Below are positions 23,931-31,657 of a DNA stretch of 54,512 bases, in pieces. The notes under the pieces are model-generated. The model saw only the letters and a list, made by a program, of their open reading frames with translations. It was not told where the DNA came from and did not search any database. The first letter of the stretch is position 1, and each line of letters starts with the position of its first letter. The DNA comes from CAZKGE01 sp964541695 (GTDB lineage: Bacteria; Bacillota; Clostridia; Christensenellales; CAG-138): the NCBI GenBank assembly GCA_964541695.1, contig CAZIRB010000006.1, positions 1-54,512 on the forward strand, read 5' to 3'. A program made the position numbers and the translations under genes.

Positions 23931-24722
23931 CTATTCATCATGATTCATGCGCGCAATGAAGCCGTCTTTATCCATCGCGCCCATCGTTTCCTTGGAGGGG
24001 AACCAGTTCTCCGGCATGCTGTCACAGGTAAGCATCAGCGCGGCCTTGATGATCTTGGCCGTCTCCGTCACGCGCCTGCCGACCGAGGCCGCGGACTTGA
24101 GGAACGACGCATCGTTCTCGAGCGCCTCGCGGTTCGGCGAGTGTCCCGCCGCGCCGAGGTAGCACTCCGGCATGTCGCCGGACACCGGGAAGCAATCCAG
24201 AAGCACCGAGTGGTTGACGAAATACTGGATCGTCATCTCCTGGCCGCCGTAGCGCGTCGCGCCGTGGACGATTGCGCCCACCGCCTTGGAGAACTTCGGG
24301 TACACGTAGCCGCAGCCCTCCTTGAGGTTCCTTTTGTGGACGGTGTGGAACTCCACCTCGCTCAACCGGTCCAGCACCGAGCGCGCCTTGGCCGGCGGGC
24401 CCATGTGGTACACCGGGCTGACCCAGACGATGCCGTCCGCCCAGAGCCATTTCTCCTTAAACTCGAGGAAATCGTCCTTGTACATGCAGGACAGATGCTC
24501 GTTGCAGTAGTTCAGGCAGTGGCGGCAGAACTCCAGCTTCTTGCCCGCAAAATAGAAGGTATCCACGTTCGCGCCGGGGATCTTCTGGATCTCGGCGATG
24601 GCGGCGTCCATGGGCACCTGCGAGTTGCTCTTTGCCTTCGGGCTGCAGTTGAGCACGAGGATGTTGACCTTTACGTCCTCGGTTTTGAGCACGTTTACCA
24701 TATCCCGGTTCGTCAGCGCCAT
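23931..24722 (-). CDS. Flavodoxin-fold iron-sulfur flavoprotein-like oxidoreductase (paralogue 2)
   Basis: A 263-residue relative of its two neighbours. LNCSPKAKSN (about residues 24-33) is the FMN loop, and SPVYHMGPPAK (about 102) and HGATRYGGQE (about 151) are the flavin-site strands. Cysteines C-x2-C-x3-C-x5-C (CRHCLNYCNEHLSC, about 66-79) form a candidate [4Fe-4S] site. The start is ATG 24722, with GGAGG eight bases earlier inside the end of the upstream gene; the extension to 24911 is rejected. It starts within 2 bp of the upstream stop, so the genes are co-translated. A redox partner of the nearby molybdenum subunit is likely but inferred. Confidence 0.85.
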   Translation of the reverse strand: MALTNRDMVNVLKTEDVKVNILVLNCSPKAKSNSQVPMDAAIAEIQKIPGANVDTFYFAGKKLEFCRHCLNYCNEHLSCMYKDDFLEFKEKWLWADGIVWVSPVYHMGPPAKARSVLDRLSEVEFHTVHKRNLKEGCGYVYPKFSKAVGAIVHGATRYGGQEMTIQYFVNHSVLLDCFPVSGDMPECYLGAAGHSPNREALENDASFLKSAASVGRRVTETAKIIKAALMLTCDSMPENWFPSKETMGAMDKDGFIARMNHDE

Positions 24723-24723
24723 G

Positions 24724-25473
24724 TTAGTCCACCTCCGGTCTTTGCGTATTGGCAAAGCTGTCGGGCGCGCAGAAATAGTCGTCGCTAAGCGAGTCCGCGA
24801 TGGCGAGCTTGCCGAGCTTAAGGAGCTTTCCGACCTCCGCCACGCGGCGGCCGAGCATGCGGCTCTCGGTGAGCAAGCCCTCGTTGTCGTTCGGCTCGGT
24901 CTTGTCGACAATGTGGCCGGCCACGCCCGTGTGGGAATGCGGCATGTCCGCGCAGACCGGGATGCAGTCCATCAGCACGAAGTGGTCGATCATGCCCTCG
25001 AGCACGATCTCCTGGTTGCCGAAGCGGCTGCTGCCCTGCGCGATCGCGCCGCAGGCCTTCATAAAGTGCGGCAGCGTGCCGCCGGCCTGCAGCTGCTCGA
25101 TCCGGTTGCCGAGGAATACCTCGCCGAGCCGGTCCATCGCCGCGCGCACAAGCGCCGGGCCGGACATCGTGTACACCGGCATCGACCAGATGATCGCGTC
25201 CGCGCGCAGCCATTTCTCCGCAAACTCGGCGAACCCGTCCTTATGGACGCATTCCTTGTTCTTGATGCAGTAGGCGTTGCAGGCTGTGCAGGCGGCGATC
25301 TGTTTTTTATTAAATAGGTAGGTCTCCACCTCGACGTTGCCGGTCTCCAGGGCGCCTTCGAGCGCAAGATCCAGCAGGATCTTGGAGTTGCTCTTGGCGC
25401 GCGGACTGCCGCAGATACCGAGCACCCGGAGCGGGACGTCCTGTATCTGGATCTTTGGAACCGTGTTGATCAA
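24724..25473 (-). CDS. Flavodoxin-fold iron-sulfur flavoprotein-like oxidoreductase (paralogue 3)
   Basis: A 249-residue member of the same set. GICGSPRAKSNS (about residues 18-29) is the FMN loop, and SMPVYTMSGPA (about 97) and GSSRFGNQE (about 150) form the flavin site. The cysteine motif C-x2-C-x3-C-x5-C (CTACNAYCIKNKEC, about 62-75) matches paralogue 2 exactly in spacing. I place the start at TTG 25473 because GGAGGAGAT lies six bases before it; ATG 25488 has no such site. It is the first of the three after the Mo subunit gene (25 bp). Confidence 0.83.
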   Translation of the reverse strand: MINTVPKIQIQDVPLRVLGICGSPRAKSNSKILLDLALEGALETGNVEVETYLFNKKQIAACTACNAYCIKNKECVHKDGFAEFAEKWLRADAIIWSMPVYTMSGPALVRAAMDRLGEVFLGNRIEQLQAGGTLPHFMKACGAIAQGSSRFGNQEIVLEGMIDHFVLMDCIPVCADMPHSHTGVAGHIVDKTEPNDNEGLLTESRMLGRRVAEVGKLLKLGKLAIADSLSDDYFCAPDSFANTQRPEVD

Positions 25474-25497
25474 GAAAATCTCCTCCATTCGTTCGCG

Positions 25498-27753
25498 TTA
25501 CTTTTCTATCGACGGCGCGTCCCTGCCGAGCGTGAGGGCGACGATCGCCTCCGGCGAAACGGGCAGCTCCGTAATATTTGCATTTAGCGCGCAATTGATC
25601 GCGTCCACGACGGCCGGCGCGGTCGGCACCGTCGCGTTCTCCGCCATGCCTTTTGCCCCGAACGGCTGCGTGGGCTCCGGAAACTCCAGGATGTTGTTCT
25701 GTATAACCGCCGGCGCGTCCAGCGCCGTGGGGATGACGTAGTTGGAGAACGAGGTGTTCAGCGGCTTCCCGGCCTTTCGCTCGATCTTCTCGAGCAGCGC
25801 GTACGAAACGCCCATCACGACGCCGCCCTCGCTCTGCCCCTCGACCGAACTGCGGTTCATACAGCGGCCGACGTCGACGTACACGCGCATCTCGTCGACG
25901 TACGCAAGGCCGGTCGCTGTGTCGACGTCGACGTGCGCAATCTGCGCGTTGGAGCTGTACAGCACGTGCGGATGCCCAAGGCCCCCGTCGGCCTCCAGCT
26001 CGGAATAGGCCGTGCGCACGCGCGCGCGGCGCACGACGTCCGCGCCGTGGCGGCGGGCGATCTCCGAAAACGCCAGCATTTCGCCGCGCACCGAAAAGCC
26101 GCCGGCCGTATGCACTGCTTCCTCCGGCTTCGCGCCGCGCTGCGAGGCCGCAAGCTCGCGCAGCGCGTCCAGAAGCTGCTCGCCCGCGGCGGACACCGCG
26201 CGCCCGACGGCGTAGGTCACGCGCGACGACGCGGTCGCGCCGGTCTCCTCGGTGAAGGCCGAATCGGTCAGGTTCAAAAACCCGATCTCCTCATACGGAA
26301 CGCGCAGCGTCTCTGCCAGCATTGCGGCCAGCGCCGTAAACGCCCCCTGCCCCATCTCGATGCAGCCGACGGTCAGCTTGATCCCGCCGTCCCGCGTGAT
26401 TGCCGCCTGCGCAAAGCCGTAGTCCGGCGCGCCGTTGGTGCCGATGCCGTAGCCCTTCATGCCGCACGCAAAGCCCACGCCGGAGAACACGTCTCCTTTG
26501 CGTTTCTTCTGCGCCGCGCGGCCCGTCCAAAGCGGGTCGCTTGCCGCGGCGGTCAGCGTCTCGTACATGCGCGGGTCGGACAGCAGCACGTGCCCCATAG
26601 CGGAGCGCTCGCCCTTTTTCAGGCAGTTTTTCAGCCTTAGCTCGATCGCGTCGATGCCGCTTGCGCGGGAGAGCGCGTTCAATTGTCCCTCGAGCGCGAA
26701 GCAACCCTGCGCCGCGCCGAAGCCGCGGAACGCGCCGTTCGAGCCGTTGTTCGTATAGACGTTATACGCGTCGACGCGGATGTTCGGGATGCGGTAGGGC
26801 CCCGCGCAGCACTCGGTCGTGATCTCGAGCACCACGTTGCCAAACACCGTGTACGCGCCGGAGTCCAGCACCGTGTCCACCGTGTGCGCAAGCAGAACGC
26901 CGTCCGCATCGATGCCGGTCTTCATGCGGATCTTGCCCGGGTGGCGCTTGACGCCGTTGACGAAGCGCTGCTCGCGCGTGAAGTGCATCTTGCACGGGCG
27001 GCCGGTGTCCAGCGTGACGAGGCCGATTAAACACTGCACGCTGATGTCGCCCTTGCCGCCGAACGCGCCGCCTGTGTACGGAGCCACGACGACCACCTGA
27101 TCCTCCGGAATGTCCAGCCCCTCGGCGATCTGGCTGCGGTCGTAGAAGATATTCTGACTCCCGGCGCGGATGACGAGCTTGCCGCCCTCGAGCGACGAGA
27201 TGCCGCACTCGGTCTCCAAAAAGCAATGGTCCAGCGCGGGGAACGTATATTCGTTTTCAACAATATAAGCGCACTGTGAGAAAGCCTGTTCGACGTCGCC
27301 GTTCTGATAGTGGATTTGATGGCAGATGTTGTCCCGCATCTGATCGTGCACCTTGCCGCGCTCCATGGACAGCGCCTGCTCCGTCGTCTCGATCAGCGGC
27401 AGCGGCTCGTATACGACCTGCACAAGCCGCGCGGCCCGCTCGGCCGCCTCGAGCGTCTCCGCCGCGACGACCGCGACGATGTCGCCGTAGAAGCGGACCT
27501 TGTCGTCGCAGATCACCGGATGGTCGTGATAGAACCCGATCCGGTTGTTCGGCACGTCCTCGCCGGTGTAGACGCGCACGCAGCCGGGCACGTCAAGCGC
27601 GGCGGAATCGTCGACATACAGGATTCTGGCGTGCGCCTGGTCGGACAGCACGGGCACGGCGTGCAGCATGCCCGGGAGACGCATGTCCGAGGAGAACATG
27701 AGCCGGCCCGTCACCTTTGCGATTCCATCCATCCGCCGTAGAGATTCCTGCAT
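25498..27753 (-). CDS. Molybdenum hydroxylase large subunit without adjacent FAD subunit
   Basis: A 751-residue molybdopterin-binding subunit of the xanthine dehydrogenase family. It shows the hammerhead domain (about 10-115), GGAFGGKGD (about 229), AFRGFGAAQG (about 339), EMGQGAFTAL (about 458) and a C-terminal GAKGMAENATVP with the catalytic Glu. FRGFGA retains the Arg typical of purine hydroxylases. No FAD or 2Fe-2S gene adjoins. Instead three tandem flavodoxin-fold proteins follow, and the nearest spare 2Fe-2S subunit is 10 kb downstream (15261-15740). AAGG lies before ATG 27753; ATG 27732 is an alternative. It hydroxylates an N-heterocycle, substrate unknown. Confidence 0.9.
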   Translation of the reverse strand: MQESLRRMDGIAKVTGRLMFSSDMRLPGMLHAVPVLSDQAHARILYVDDSAALDVPGCVRVYTGEDVPNNRIGFYHDHPVICDDKVRFYGDIVAVVAAETLEAAERAARLVQVVYEPLPLIETTEQALSMERGKVHDQMRDNICHQIHYQNGDVEQAFSQCAYIVENEYTFPALDHCFLETECGISSLEGGKLVIRAGSQNIFYDRSQIAEGLDIPEDQVVVVAPYTGGAFGGKGDISVQCLIGLVTLDTGRPCKMHFTREQRFVNGVKRHPGKIRMKTGIDADGVLLAHTVDTVLDSGAYTVFGNVVLEITTECCAGPYRIPNIRVDAYNVYTNNGSNGAFRGFGAAQGCFALEGQLNALSRASGIDAIELRLKNCLKKGERSAMGHVLLSDPRMYETLTAAASDPLWTGRAAQKKRKGDVFSGVGFACGMKGYGIGTNGAPDYGFAQAAITRDGGIKLTVGCIEMGQGAFTALAAMLAETLRVPYEEIGFLNLTDSAFTEETGATASSRVTYAVGRAVSAAGEQLLDALRELAASQRGAKPEEAVHTAGGFSVRGEMLAFSEIARRHGADVVRRARVRTAYSELEADGGLGHPHVLYSSNAQIAHVDVDTATGLAYVDEMRVYVDVGRCMNRSSVEGQSEGGVVMGVSYALLEKIERKAGKPLNTSFSNYVIPTALDAPAVIQNNILEFPEPTQPFGAKGMAENATVPTAPAVVDAINCALNANITELPVSPEAIVALTLGRDAPSIEK

Positions 27754-27824
27754 TGCTTACCTTGCCTTTACACGGTTTTTTAGCCGGTTCAGTTCGTCAT
27801 GCGGGGAACGGTTTGCACCGGTTT

Positions 27825-27864
27825 GCCCCGCCGCGCCGGCAAAGCGCAATTGACGCGGCGGGGC
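27825..27864 (-). terminator. GC-rich hairpin between creatininase-like and Mo subunit genes
   Basis: GCCCCGCCGCG (27825-27835) pairs with CGCGGCGGGGC (27854-27864): 11 bp with an 18-nt loop. It lies within the 125-bp spacer just past the creatininase-family stop. No T tract follows, so it may be an attenuator or mRNA stabiliser. Confidence 0.5.
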
Positions 27865-27878
27865 CCGGTGTTGGTGGG

Positions 27879-28721
27879 CTATTTTTGTTCGACAAACAGC
27901 TTGTACGCAATCTGCGCCACGACCTTGCCCATGGCCGTATAGGCCTTGACGCCGGCCTCCGGGGTCGCGAGCCGCGGGTCGCCCGTCTGGCCGGGGTCGC
28001 CCGCGGCGTAGTCGTAGCTGCGGCCCTCCGCGGCGGGGTTGTACACGCCGCCGCCGAGCAGCGGCGGTTCGCCGCCCAATAGCGGCTCGCCCTTGGGCGC
28101 GGGGCGCGGCACGTCGTCGCGCACGGCGGCCATGTTGACGAGGTTCGGGTACAGGCAGAGCGCGCGCGAGGTCTCGCCCGCGCCGGCATGCCCGTCCGGC
28201 CGCGGCGCTTTGTCGAGCTTCAGGCTCGCGCGCTCGCTGGCCTTGAGCGCGGGCATGGGGTTGAGCACCACGACCTTGCAGTCGGCGTGCCGGTTCGTCA
28301 CGTTCTGCGCCGCGACCATGGACGAAGCGTAGTTCTCGTCGTGGCCGAGGAACAGGATGATGTTGCGAAACCCGTGGTGGTACAGCCCCTCGCAGACGTC
28401 CTCGAGCACCGCGATCAGCGTCGAAGGCCGCAGCGTGATCGAGCCCGGATAGCACATCGCGCCCGGGCAGATGCCCCAGGGGATCGTCGGCGCGATCAGG
28501 CTCTCCACGCCGTAGTCGGCGAGCAAGATGTCGTGCGCGTACCGGAGCGTCTCGGTGCTCTGTATCGTATCGGTGCCGAGCGGCAGATGCGGCCCGTGCT
28601 GCTCGCACGCGCCCGTCGAGACGAACGCGATGTCCGTCTTTTTCAGCAGCGCCTCCACCTCGGGCCAGGACATCTCCATCAGCGTCTTCGGCGCGCGGAC
28701 CTCGTAGAGCAATTCACCCAT
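27879..28721 (-). CDS. Creatininase-family metal-dependent amidohydrolase
   Basis: A 280-residue member of the creatininase family. ACEQHGPHLPLGTD (about residues 38-51) holds the metal Glu, His and Asp. GHDEN (about 123) holds further ligands, and GHAGAGETS (about 177) replaces the more usual HAGExETS, keeping only the second Glu. The family includes creatininase and formamide hydrolases acting on pyrimidine-type intermediates. I chose ATG 28721, eight bases after AAAGGGG; ATG 28727 is too close. Operon neighbours are an ornithine-cyclodeaminase-family gene (32-38 bp upstream) and the Mo subunit downstream. It may open a cyclic amide or guanidine. The altered motif leaves catalytic detail uncertain. 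Confidence 0.85.
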   Translation of the reverse strand: MGELLYEVRAPKTLMEMSWPEVEALLKKTDIAFVSTGACEQHGPHLPLGTDTIQSTETLRYAHDILLADYGVESLIAPTIPWGICPGAMCYPGSITLRPSTLIAVLEDVCEGLYHHGFRNIILFLGHDENYASSMVAAQNVTNRHADCKVVVLNPMPALKASERASLKLDKAPRPDGHAGAGETSRALCLYPNLVNMAAVRDDVPRPAPKGEPLLGGEPPLLGGGVYNPAAEGRSYDYAAGDPGQTGDPRLATPEAGVKAYTAMGKVVAQIAYKLFVEQK

Positions 28722-28758
28722 GGTCATATCCCCTTTCCGAATTGTAAAAAGCGCGCGC

Positions 28759-29784
28759 TCAGACCCACTTCGGGTTGTTCCACAGCGCCATCTCGGTGCC
28801 GAGGCCCTTGGCCCTGGCCGCGTTATAGATGCTGTTCGTCACGATCAGGTCGGTGATGCCCATGCCGATCGAGCTGAACATGCAGATTTCTTTGTCGTTC
28901 TCGCGGCCCGGAACCTTGCCGTTGATGACCGCGCCGATCTTGCAGGTGTTCTCTTTCTTGAGCAGGCCCTTCTCGACCATCGTGCCGAGCGTTACGGGGA
29001 TGCCGAACTGCTTCTCGCTGTCGATGCAGATCTTGTCCATCTTTTTGACCGCGTCGAACGTGTAGTCGTTGTCGGAGATGTTGCTGCAGTACGCGCCGGG
29101 CTTGATCCACTCGGGCTTGATGTAGGCGTCCGCGACGGCGACCAGCGTGGTCGGCGCGATGACGTCCGCGTCCTTTAAGGACTGTTCGGCGCTGTCGACG
29201 ATCGTGATCTTCTTGCCGATGATGGGCTCCATCTCGGCCACGAAGGCCTCGGACTTGGCGCGGTTGATATCGAAAAGGCGGATCTCCTTGATGTTCTTGA
29301 GCACGCTGCAGATGGCCATGATCTGCGGCCTTCCCATGACGCTCGCGCCGACGAGGCCGACGACCTCGGACTCCGGCCGCGCAAAGTACTTCGCGCCCAC
29401 GGCGGTAGTCGCGCCGGTCCGGTAGGCGGTCATGAGCGTACCGTCCGCGATGCAGAACGGGTGGCCGGTATCCGGATTGATGATCTCGACGAGCGACGTG
29501 ATCGAGGGCAGGCCGCGCTCGCGGTTGTGCGGCGCGCGCGCGCCGAGCTTCATGCCGGCGATGTTGACGTCGCCGCCGATGAAGGCCGGGTGGATCGCGA
29601 AGATGTTGCCGTGCTGCTCGCCTTGGAAGTGGATCTGCGGCGCCACCGGGTCCTGGGCAAGGCCCTTGTCGTACATCGAATACGCCGTGATCTCGGCGTC
29701 GATGATCACGCCGATGTCCTCCAGCACGCCGGTTGCCGCCACGTCCTCCTGGCTCAAAAACAGGAACTTTACGGATTTGTCCAT
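28759..29784 (-). CDS. Ornithine cyclodeaminase/mu-crystallin-family protein
   Basis: A 341-residue NAD-dependent protein of the OCD/mu-crystallin family. The nucleotide loop GLVGASVMG (about residues 141-149) departs from GxGxxG in a way seen in some family members. ADGTLMTAYRTGATTAVG (about 110-127) and the KLGARAP stretch (about 79-85) form the substrate pocket. Family members include ornithine and lysine cyclodeaminases, imine reductases and amino-acid dehydrogenases, so the reaction is probably imine reduction/oxidation or deamination coupled to NAD(H). AAAGAGGG lies before the ATG. This is the first gene of the upstream half-cluster, with a 375-nt leader and a strong promoter ahead of it. 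Confidence 0.85.
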   Translation of the reverse strand: MDKSVKFLFLSQEDVAATGVLEDIGVIIDAEITAYSMYDKGLAQDPVAPQIHFQGEQHGNIFAIHPAFIGGDVNIAGMKLGARAPHNRERGLPSITSLVEIINPDTGHPFCIADGTLMTAYRTGATTAVGAKYFARPESEVVGLVGASVMGRPQIMAICSVLKNIKEIRLFDINRAKSEAFVAEMEPIIGKKITIVDSAEQSLKDADVIAPTTLVAVADAYIKPEWIKPGAYCSNISDNDYTFDAVKKMDKICIDSEKQFGIPVTLGTMVEKGLLKKENTCKIGAVINGKVPGRENDKEICMFSSIGMGITDLIVTNSIYNAARAKGLGTEMALWNNPKWV

Positions 29785-29820
29785 CTCAGTTTTTACCCTC
29801 TTTCTCTTGGATTTCTCAGG

Positions 29821-29854
29821 AAAATCGCTTAAATTTTGGTTAAAACGCGATTTT
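29821..29854. promoter_or_regulatory. AT-rich inverted repeat (AAAATCGC/GCGATTTT)
   Basis: An exact 8-bp inverted repeat (29821-29828 and 29847-29854) with an 18-nt AT-rich spacer lies about 40 bp before the OCD-family start codon. It could be an operator or a small hairpin that affects the ribosome binding site. Confidence 0.4.
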
Positions 29855-29861
29855 ATCGAAC

Positions 29862-29952
29862 AAAAAAAGATCTTCTTCTTCGGACGGCATAGGCGTCACG
29901 CGCCCGCTCGGGCATCGCAGCCTTGGTTGCCGTCGGTTAAAGAACAGATCTT
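29862..29952 (-). terminator. Terminator-like structure inside the leader
   Basis: On the minus strand AAGATCT and TTCTT (29952-29940) pair with AAGAA and AGATCT (29880-29868), enclosing a GACGGCA/TGCCGTC helix. Seven T residues (complement of 29862-29868) follow directly. This placement upstream of the first gene suggests controlled read-through. Confidence 0.5.
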
Positions 29953-30167
29953 CTTTCCAGGACCGTGCAAAAACGACCTTGCACTCCCGAGTCACGTTTG
30001 TCAAAAGGATGCCGGAATATCGACCGGATGCTCCGTCGGCAGTCTTTTGATTCTAAAGTTTTCGCTTTGGAATATGCGTGAATCGAGGCCCGCATTCCAA
30101 TTTGGGACGCTGGGTAAGGTTCTTTCGGTGCGTTACGTTCGAATAACGCCCGCTTCAAGACAGGAGT

Positions 30168-30197
30168 AGCATATCACACCGGATTTTTGCTTGTCAA
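30168..30197 (-). promoter_or_regulatory. Near-consensus sigma-A promoter for the OCD-to-transporter operon
   Basis: On the minus strand TTGACA (30197-30192), an 18-bp spacer and TATGCT (30173-30168) with an extended -10 TG (TGATATGCT). The -35 box overlaps the last codon of the upstream amidohydrolase gene. The predicted start is near 30161, giving a leader of about 375 nt. Confidence 0.75.
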
Positions 30198-31399
30198 GAC
30201 CACGCGCCGGAAACGATTTTGCCGCTTTTTAGCACCAGTAATCTGTCAGAAATCCCTATAATCGCTTGCTTTTCGCCCTCCGCGTCGACGAGAACCAGGT
30301 CCGCCGGGGCGCCCTCGGTGATGCTATAAATTTTTTTGCCGGAAGCCGCGGCCGCGTTTATCGTAACCATGTTCAGCACGCTCGACATGCCTTTTTGCGT
30401 GCCGCGCGAAAGCACCTGGCACGCAAACAGCGCCTCCTCGAGCAGGTCCGCGTTGCCGAAGGGCCGGAACGGGTCGCGGATGTTGTCCGACGCCGCGGCG
30501 ACGTTGACGCCCGCCTGTTCCAGTTCGTCGACGCGCGTAACGCCGCGGCGGACAAGTCCGCGGTCACCCCGGCCCATCAGGTACATGTTGCACGACGGCA
30601 GCGCGATCACGGACACACGCGCTTTTTGACAAAGCTCGATCGCCCGCTCCGCATCCGCGTCCGGCACGGCCGAGAGCGCGGTGACGTGCGAGCAGTTCAC
30701 GCGGCCCTGCAGGCCGGTCTCGATCGTCTTCTCCAGCACATAGCAAAAGCACGAGATATCGGCCCTGTCGGACTCGTCGACGTGCAGATCCAGCGGCAGC
30801 GCGTATTGTTCGGCCAATGTAAACAGCGCGTCCACCGCCGCGCGATAGTCCCGGGAAATCGACGGATACCCCGCGATGTAGTCGATCTCGCCCGCGCGCG
30901 CCGCCTTGTCCCATTCCGCGGCAAACGCCGGATGAAAGGGCACCGAAAGCTGCACGTCGACGCGGCCGCGGTACGCGCGCTTTAGCTCGCAGCTGCCGAA
31001 AAACGCCTCCATGCCCCAGATCTCGTCGACGGTCACATGGCTGCGCACAAGCCCCGTGCCGTGCGCAATCTCCAGCTCCAGCACCTTTGCGCCGCGGCGC
31101 AGCACGTCCTCGCGGACGCGCTCCTTCGGAACACTTTTTTGATAGGCGGCGGTCAGCCGCACCGCGTCCATCAGTCCCGCGGCCTCGCCGGGCACGTCCA
31201 AAAACGCCTTGTCCAGATGCGTGTGGCAGTCGACGAACGCGGGCAGGAGCAGCCTGCCCCCGCAATGCACCGCGTCCGCGCGGCCGTCGGCGGCGCCCGC
31301 TGCAACGCGCGCGATCGCGCCGCCCTCGACGATCACGTCGCAGACGCCCTCGCGCCCCGGTATGCGGACTTTTTGCAGCGCCAGACGATGATTTTGCAT
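30194..31399 (-). CDS. Cytosine deaminase-like amidohydrolase
   Basis: A 401-residue amidohydrolase of the cytosine deaminase/AtzC type. CHTHLDKAF (about residues 58-66) is the metal-binding HxH, DLHVDESD (about 195) supplies His and Glu, NCSHVTAL (about 227) a further His, and AASDNIRDPF (about 294) the catalytic Asp. Related enzymes deaminate cytosine, isocytosine, creatinine or N-alkyl-ammelides, so a ring-nitrogen substrate fits the surroundings. GGGAGG precedes ATG 31399. The gene is divergent from the CoA-disulfide-reductase-like gene and has its own promoter interlocked with it. Its stop overlaps the promoter of the next operon. Confidence 0.88.
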   Translation of the reverse strand: MQNHRLALQKVRIPGREGVCDVIVEGGAIARVAAGAADGRADAVHCGGRLLLPAFVDCHTHLDKAFLDVPGEAAGLMDAVRLTAAYQKSVPKERVREDVLRRGAKVLELEIAHGTGLVRSHVTVDEIWGMEAFFGSCELKRAYRGRVDVQLSVPFHPAFAAEWDKAARAGEIDYIAGYPSISRDYRAAVDALFTLAEQYALPLDLHVDESDRADISCFCYVLEKTIETGLQGRVNCSHVTALSAVPDADAERAIELCQKARVSVIALPSCNMYLMGRGDRGLVRRGVTRVDELEQAGVNVAAASDNIRDPFRPFGNADLLEEALFACQVLSRGTQKGMSSVLNMVTINAAAASGKKIYSITEGAPADLVLVDAEGEKQAIIGISDRLLVLKSGKIVSGAWS

Positions 31400-31547
31400 G
31401 CGTTCCTCCCTGAAAAAGGCCGGGATTTGTGGGTGGATGAGTAAAAATCGAAACAAATTTCGTGCTGCGCGGGCGCGCGGCAGTCCCCCGCTCCGCCGCC
31501 GGTTTTGCGGGATATCGCGCCCAACCGGGGCGATGGAATCGCCCTGT

Positions 31548-31576
31548 ATTGTATCGATTCGGGCTTGACTTGTCAA
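31548..31576 (-). promoter_or_regulatory. Minus-strand promoter for the cytosine-deaminase-like gene
   Basis: TTGACA (31576-31571), 17-bp spacer, TACAAT (31553-31548). The -35 box abuts the plus-strand -35 box within TTGACTTGTCAA (31565-31576), so each promoter places its spacer over the -35 box of the other. Confidence 0.75.
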
Positions 31577-31593
31577 ATCCGGCTCTCTATAAT
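31565..31593 (+). promoter_or_regulatory. Plus-strand promoter for the CoA-disulfide-reductase-like gene
   Basis: TTGACT (31565-31570), 17-bp spacer, perfect TATAAT (31588-31593), 65 bp before the start codon. It is interlocked with the divergent minus-strand promoter, so simultaneous polymerase binding should be sterically excluded. Confidence 0.82.
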
Positions 31594-31657
31594 CGAGCCA
31601 GCATCCATCTGACCGTTCCGAACGACCGCATTTCGACTCGAAAGGAAGAAAATAGCC

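Larger units (their letters stand above)
29785..30161 (-). ncRNA. Structured 5' leader RNA candidate, about 375 nt, class unknown
   Basis: Between the predicted start site (about 30161) and the OCD-family ATG lies a non-coding leader with many stems: 30130-30135/30144-30149, 30069-30078/30091-30098 (bulged), 30001-30007/30044-30050, 29965-29970/29979-29984, and a long closing helix 29868-29873/29946-29951 enclosing 29883-29889/29928-29934. The last is followed by T7 on the minus strand, like an intrinsic terminator. A final inverted repeat (AAAATCGC/GCGATTTT) lies at 29821-29854. I could not match it to purine, TPP, SAM, cobalamin, guanidine or T-box consensus motifs. Confidence 0.5.

Noticed and set aside
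29937..30158. 73-codon frame in the leader before the OCD-family gene
   Set aside because: Its TTG start would lie almost at the predicted transcription start with no ribosome binding site. Stems and terminator fit an RNA better.
31400..31657. Small gene between the divergent operons
   Set aside because: Only divergent promoters and leaders are seen. Short frames lack ribosome binding sites.
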